Source: Prevotella sp. CAG:891
GTDB taxonomy: Bacteria > Bacteroidota > Bacteroidia > Bacteroidales > Bacteroidaceae
Reading direction: 5' to 3'
DNA: 8,246 nucleotides
NCBI GenBank assembly: GCA_000437675.1
Contig: FR901692.1
Span: 1 to 8,246 of the forward strand
The translations under genes were made by a program, and so were the position numbers. Shown here piece after piece: positions 6,733-8,246 of the stretch (its first letter is position 1; each line of letters begins with the position of its first letter). The notes under the pieces are model-generated. The model ran no database searches and was not told the origin of the DNA. It worked only from the letters and a program-made list of their open reading frames with translations.

Positions 6733-6769
6733 AAAAATGCGCTGCAATCTATGTTGGCGCATTTTTTTT
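6731..6769 (+). terminator. Terminator of the tex-tadA-yraN cluster
   Basis: A 12-bp stem (6731-6742 with 6757-6768, core ATGCGC/GCGCAT) is followed, after a 2-base bulge, by a 3-bp inner stem (CAA/TTG) and a run of eight Ts ending at 6769. It begins within the yraN stop codon. Its A-run arms make it potentially bidirectional. Confidence 0.8.
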
Positions 6770-6775
6770 GAATTT

Positions 6776-6809
6776 CCGGCTACCACTTTTTGAACTACCG
6801 GCTACCACT
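6776..6809. repeat. Duplicated 12-bp motif upstream of the yjbR-birA gene
   Basis: CCGGCTACCACT occurs at 6776-6787 and again at 6798-6809, a spacing of 22 bases or about two helical turns. The copies sit between the terminator and the start codon of the fused gene, ending 32 bases before it. They could be an operator or leftovers of a small tandem duplication. No TAnnTTTG promoter match was found in this gap. Confidence 0.6.
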
Positions 6810-6841
6810 GTTCTTCCGTAAACGTATTATTTAATTTCTTT

Positions 6842-7969
6842 ATGATGAACATTGAAAAAATTCGCGAAATCTGTTTGGCCAAACCTTTGGTAACAGAGGA
6901 TACGCCTTTCGGCCCCGAATTTGTGGCTTTTCGCTTTTTCGACAAAATATTCTGTTGCATCGACCTCGAACGGCCGCATCTCGTCACCATGAAATGCGAC
7001 CCCGACCGCGCTGTATCCCTGCGCGATGCGTATCCGGAAATTACGGGGGCATGGCATTGGAACAAACGAATGTGGAACGATGTACGGCTCGATGGTCAGG
7101 TGTCCGACGCGCTCATTGTCGACCTCATTGATCATGCCTACGACGAGGTTCGAAAAAAATTGCCGAAAAAAACGCTCTATCACTTTCCCGACTTGCCCCA
7201 AGGCTGGACGCATACGCATTTGCCCGAGGTGGACTCCACGATGAACGTGGTACGCGCCTATCCGCCCTTGCCCGACACTTCGGCTGAGGCCGGGCCAACG
7301 GTGGAACCCACGCGCTTCGAACTGCTCACGGCCGATTTCCAAACAGCCGGACGCGGACAGCGCGGTTCGCATTGGGAGGCCGACGACCGCCAAAACCTGT
7401 TGCTCAGTTTCCGCTTCTGCCCCTCGCCGCTCATTCAGCCGCGTCATCACTTTTTGTTGTCCGAGTGTTTGGCACTCGCTGTGGCCAAGGCCCTGAAACA
7501 ATATGGAGGCAACGACATCCGCATCAAGTGGCCCAACGACATTTACTATAAGGACCAGAAAATTGCCGGTATGTTGCTCGAACACGATCTATGCCAAAAG
7601 CGCATTACGCAAACCCTTGTCGGTGTGGGCATCAACGTCAATCAGCGTCAATTCGTGAGTGATGCACCGAATCCCGTTTCGCTTTATCAGATTTTGGGCA
7701 AGGAGGTAGACCGTGCCGCCATTTTGCGCAATGTGCTGACCTATTTCACCCGCGAATACACCTCGCTTTATGAGGGCTTTGCCGACTTCGTCGAACGCGA
7801 TTACCACAAACTGCTTTATCGCCGCAACGGTTTCTACACCTTTGCCGATGCCAACGGTACGTTCCGCGCATGTATCGTACAGGTTCACCGCGACGGACTC
7901 CTCGAACTCAAGGACGAAGGTGGTCACTTTCGCACTTACGCTTTCAAGGAAGTTTCGTTTGTGCTCTAA
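6842..7969 (+). CDS. birA: YjbR/MmcQ-like domain fused to biotin-[acetyl-CoA-carboxylase] ligase
   Basis: One uninterrupted 375-residue frame joins two families. Residues 1 to about 110 resemble the YjbR/MmcQ (DUF419, CyaY-like fold) family: an N-terminal helix NIEKIREICLAKP, FVAFRFFDKIFCCIDLE, then KCDPDRAVSLRDAYP and HWNKRMWNDVRLDG. Residues from about 121 to the end are a biotin-protein ligase, which makes biotinyl-AMP and transfers biotin to a lysine of carboxylase carrier domains. The motifs are EVDSTMN (129-135), GRGQRGSHW (170-178, biotinyl-AMP loop), KWPND (229-233), KIAGML (240-245) and GVGINVN (261-267), with a complete C-terminal domain. The usual N-terminal winged helix of E. coli-type BirA is absent and the YjbR domain sits in its place. 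No start codon lies near the junction, so the ligase half needs the fusion to be translated. Start is ATG at 6842 or the adjacent ATG at 6845; the latter fits the family N-terminus slightly better. A MATE gene follows after 24 bases. Confidence 0.9.
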   Translation: MMNIEKIREICLAKPLVTEDTPFGPEFVAFRFFDKIFCCIDLERPHLVTMKCDPDRAVSLRDAYPEITGAWHWNKRMWNDVRLDGQVSDALIVDLIDHAYDEVRKKLPKKTLYHFPDLPQGWTHTHLPEVDSTMNVVRAYPPLPDTSAEAGPTVEPTRFELLTADFQTAGRGQRGSHWEADDRQNLLLSFRFCPSPLIQPRHHFLLSECLALAVAKALKQYGGNDIRIKWPNDIYYKDQKIAGMLLEHDLCQKRITQTLVGVGINVNQRQFVSDAPNPVSLYQILGKEVDRAAILRNVLTYFTREYTSLYEGFADFVERDYHKLLYRRNGFYTFADANGTFRACIVQVHRDGLLELKDEGGHFRTYAFKEVSFVL

Positions 7970-7993
7970 GCCTGTTTTCACTCCATATATATA

Positions 7994-8246
7994 ATGAATC
8001 GTCAAATACTCAACATCACCCTGCCGAGCATTGTGTCGAACATCACCGTGCCGCTCCTTGCCCTGGTCGACACCACGATTGTGGGTCACTTGGGCGCAGC
8101 ATCTTATTTGGGCGGCATAGCCGTGGGCGGTATGCTGTTCAACATGGCCTACTGGCTGTTCGGCTTTCTGCGCATGGGCACTGGCGGAATGACGGCGCAA
8201 GCTTACGGTGCAGGCCGTACAGCCGAAACATTGGCTATTTTGTTTC
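7994..8246 (+). CDS. MATE-family efflux transporter (DinF-like), 5' part only
   Basis: The first 84 residues of an inner-membrane multidrug/toxin exporter run off the window end. A short polar start (MNRQILN) leads into the MATE opening LPSIVSNITVPLLALVDTTI, followed by VGHLGAASYLGGIAVGG (about 30-46). A second hydrophobic segment is near 38-60, and the loop GTGGMTAQAYGAG (62-74) is characteristic of the family, with its conserved TAQAYGAG. MATE proteins have about 450 residues and 12 membrane segments and export cationic drugs or organic compounds against Na+ or H+. The DinF subgroup is suggested by the VDTTIVGHLG sequence. The start ATG at 7994 lies 24 bases after the birA fusion stop, so co-transcription is likely. 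The substrate cannot be inferred. Confidence 0.9.
   Translation, partial: MNRQILNITLPSIVSNITVPLLALVDTTIVGHLGAASYLGGIAVGGMLFNMAYWLFGFLRMGTGGMTAQAYGAGRTAETLAILF

Overview
The window reads as a chromosomal segment of a Bacteroidota member, most likely order Bacteroidales and Prevotella/Bacteroides-like. Three things point there: a short primary sigma factor of 286 residues without region 1.1, matches to the Bacteroidetes -7 promoter consensus (TAnnTTTG) upstream of three genes, and start codons without obvious Shine-Dalgarno sequences. The genus is an inference from protein style, not from a search.

Layout. 1-201: the end of a dispersed repeat (4-34) and two strong hairpin terminators (46-87 and 129-169). 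202-1062 (-): rpoD, the primary sigma factor. 1063-1604: an intergenic stretch with the rpoD leader and a long ackA terminator (1458-1514). 1605-2795 (-): ackA, acetate kinase, with no pta next to it. 2796-3746: about 950 bases without a credible gene, holding the ackA promoter, a 21-bp-period repeat array (3185-3288), a tex promoter candidate and a 57-base palindrome (3644-3700) whose right half also occurs at 4-34. 3747-6732 (+): a compact tex - tadA - yraN cluster closed by a terminator at 6731-6769; yraN is broken by a 2-base insertion. 6842-8246 (+): a fused gene encoding a YjbR/MmcQ-like domain followed by a biotin-protein ligase, then the start of a MATE-family exporter cut by the window edge.

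Most genes are housekeeping: transcription initiation (RpoD), acetate/ATP metabolism (AckA), RNA-linked transcription and decay (Tex), wobble inosine formation in tRNA (TadA) and biotinylation of carboxylases (BirA). The points most worth a second look are the YjbR-BirA fusion with a duplicated 12-bp motif just upstream of it, the CA-duplication frameshift in yraN, the palindromic repeat in the probable tex leader, the 21-bp array that switches orientation, and the acetate-pocket changes in AckA. I found no clear new multi-gene system; the fusion with its possible operator is the nearest candidate.
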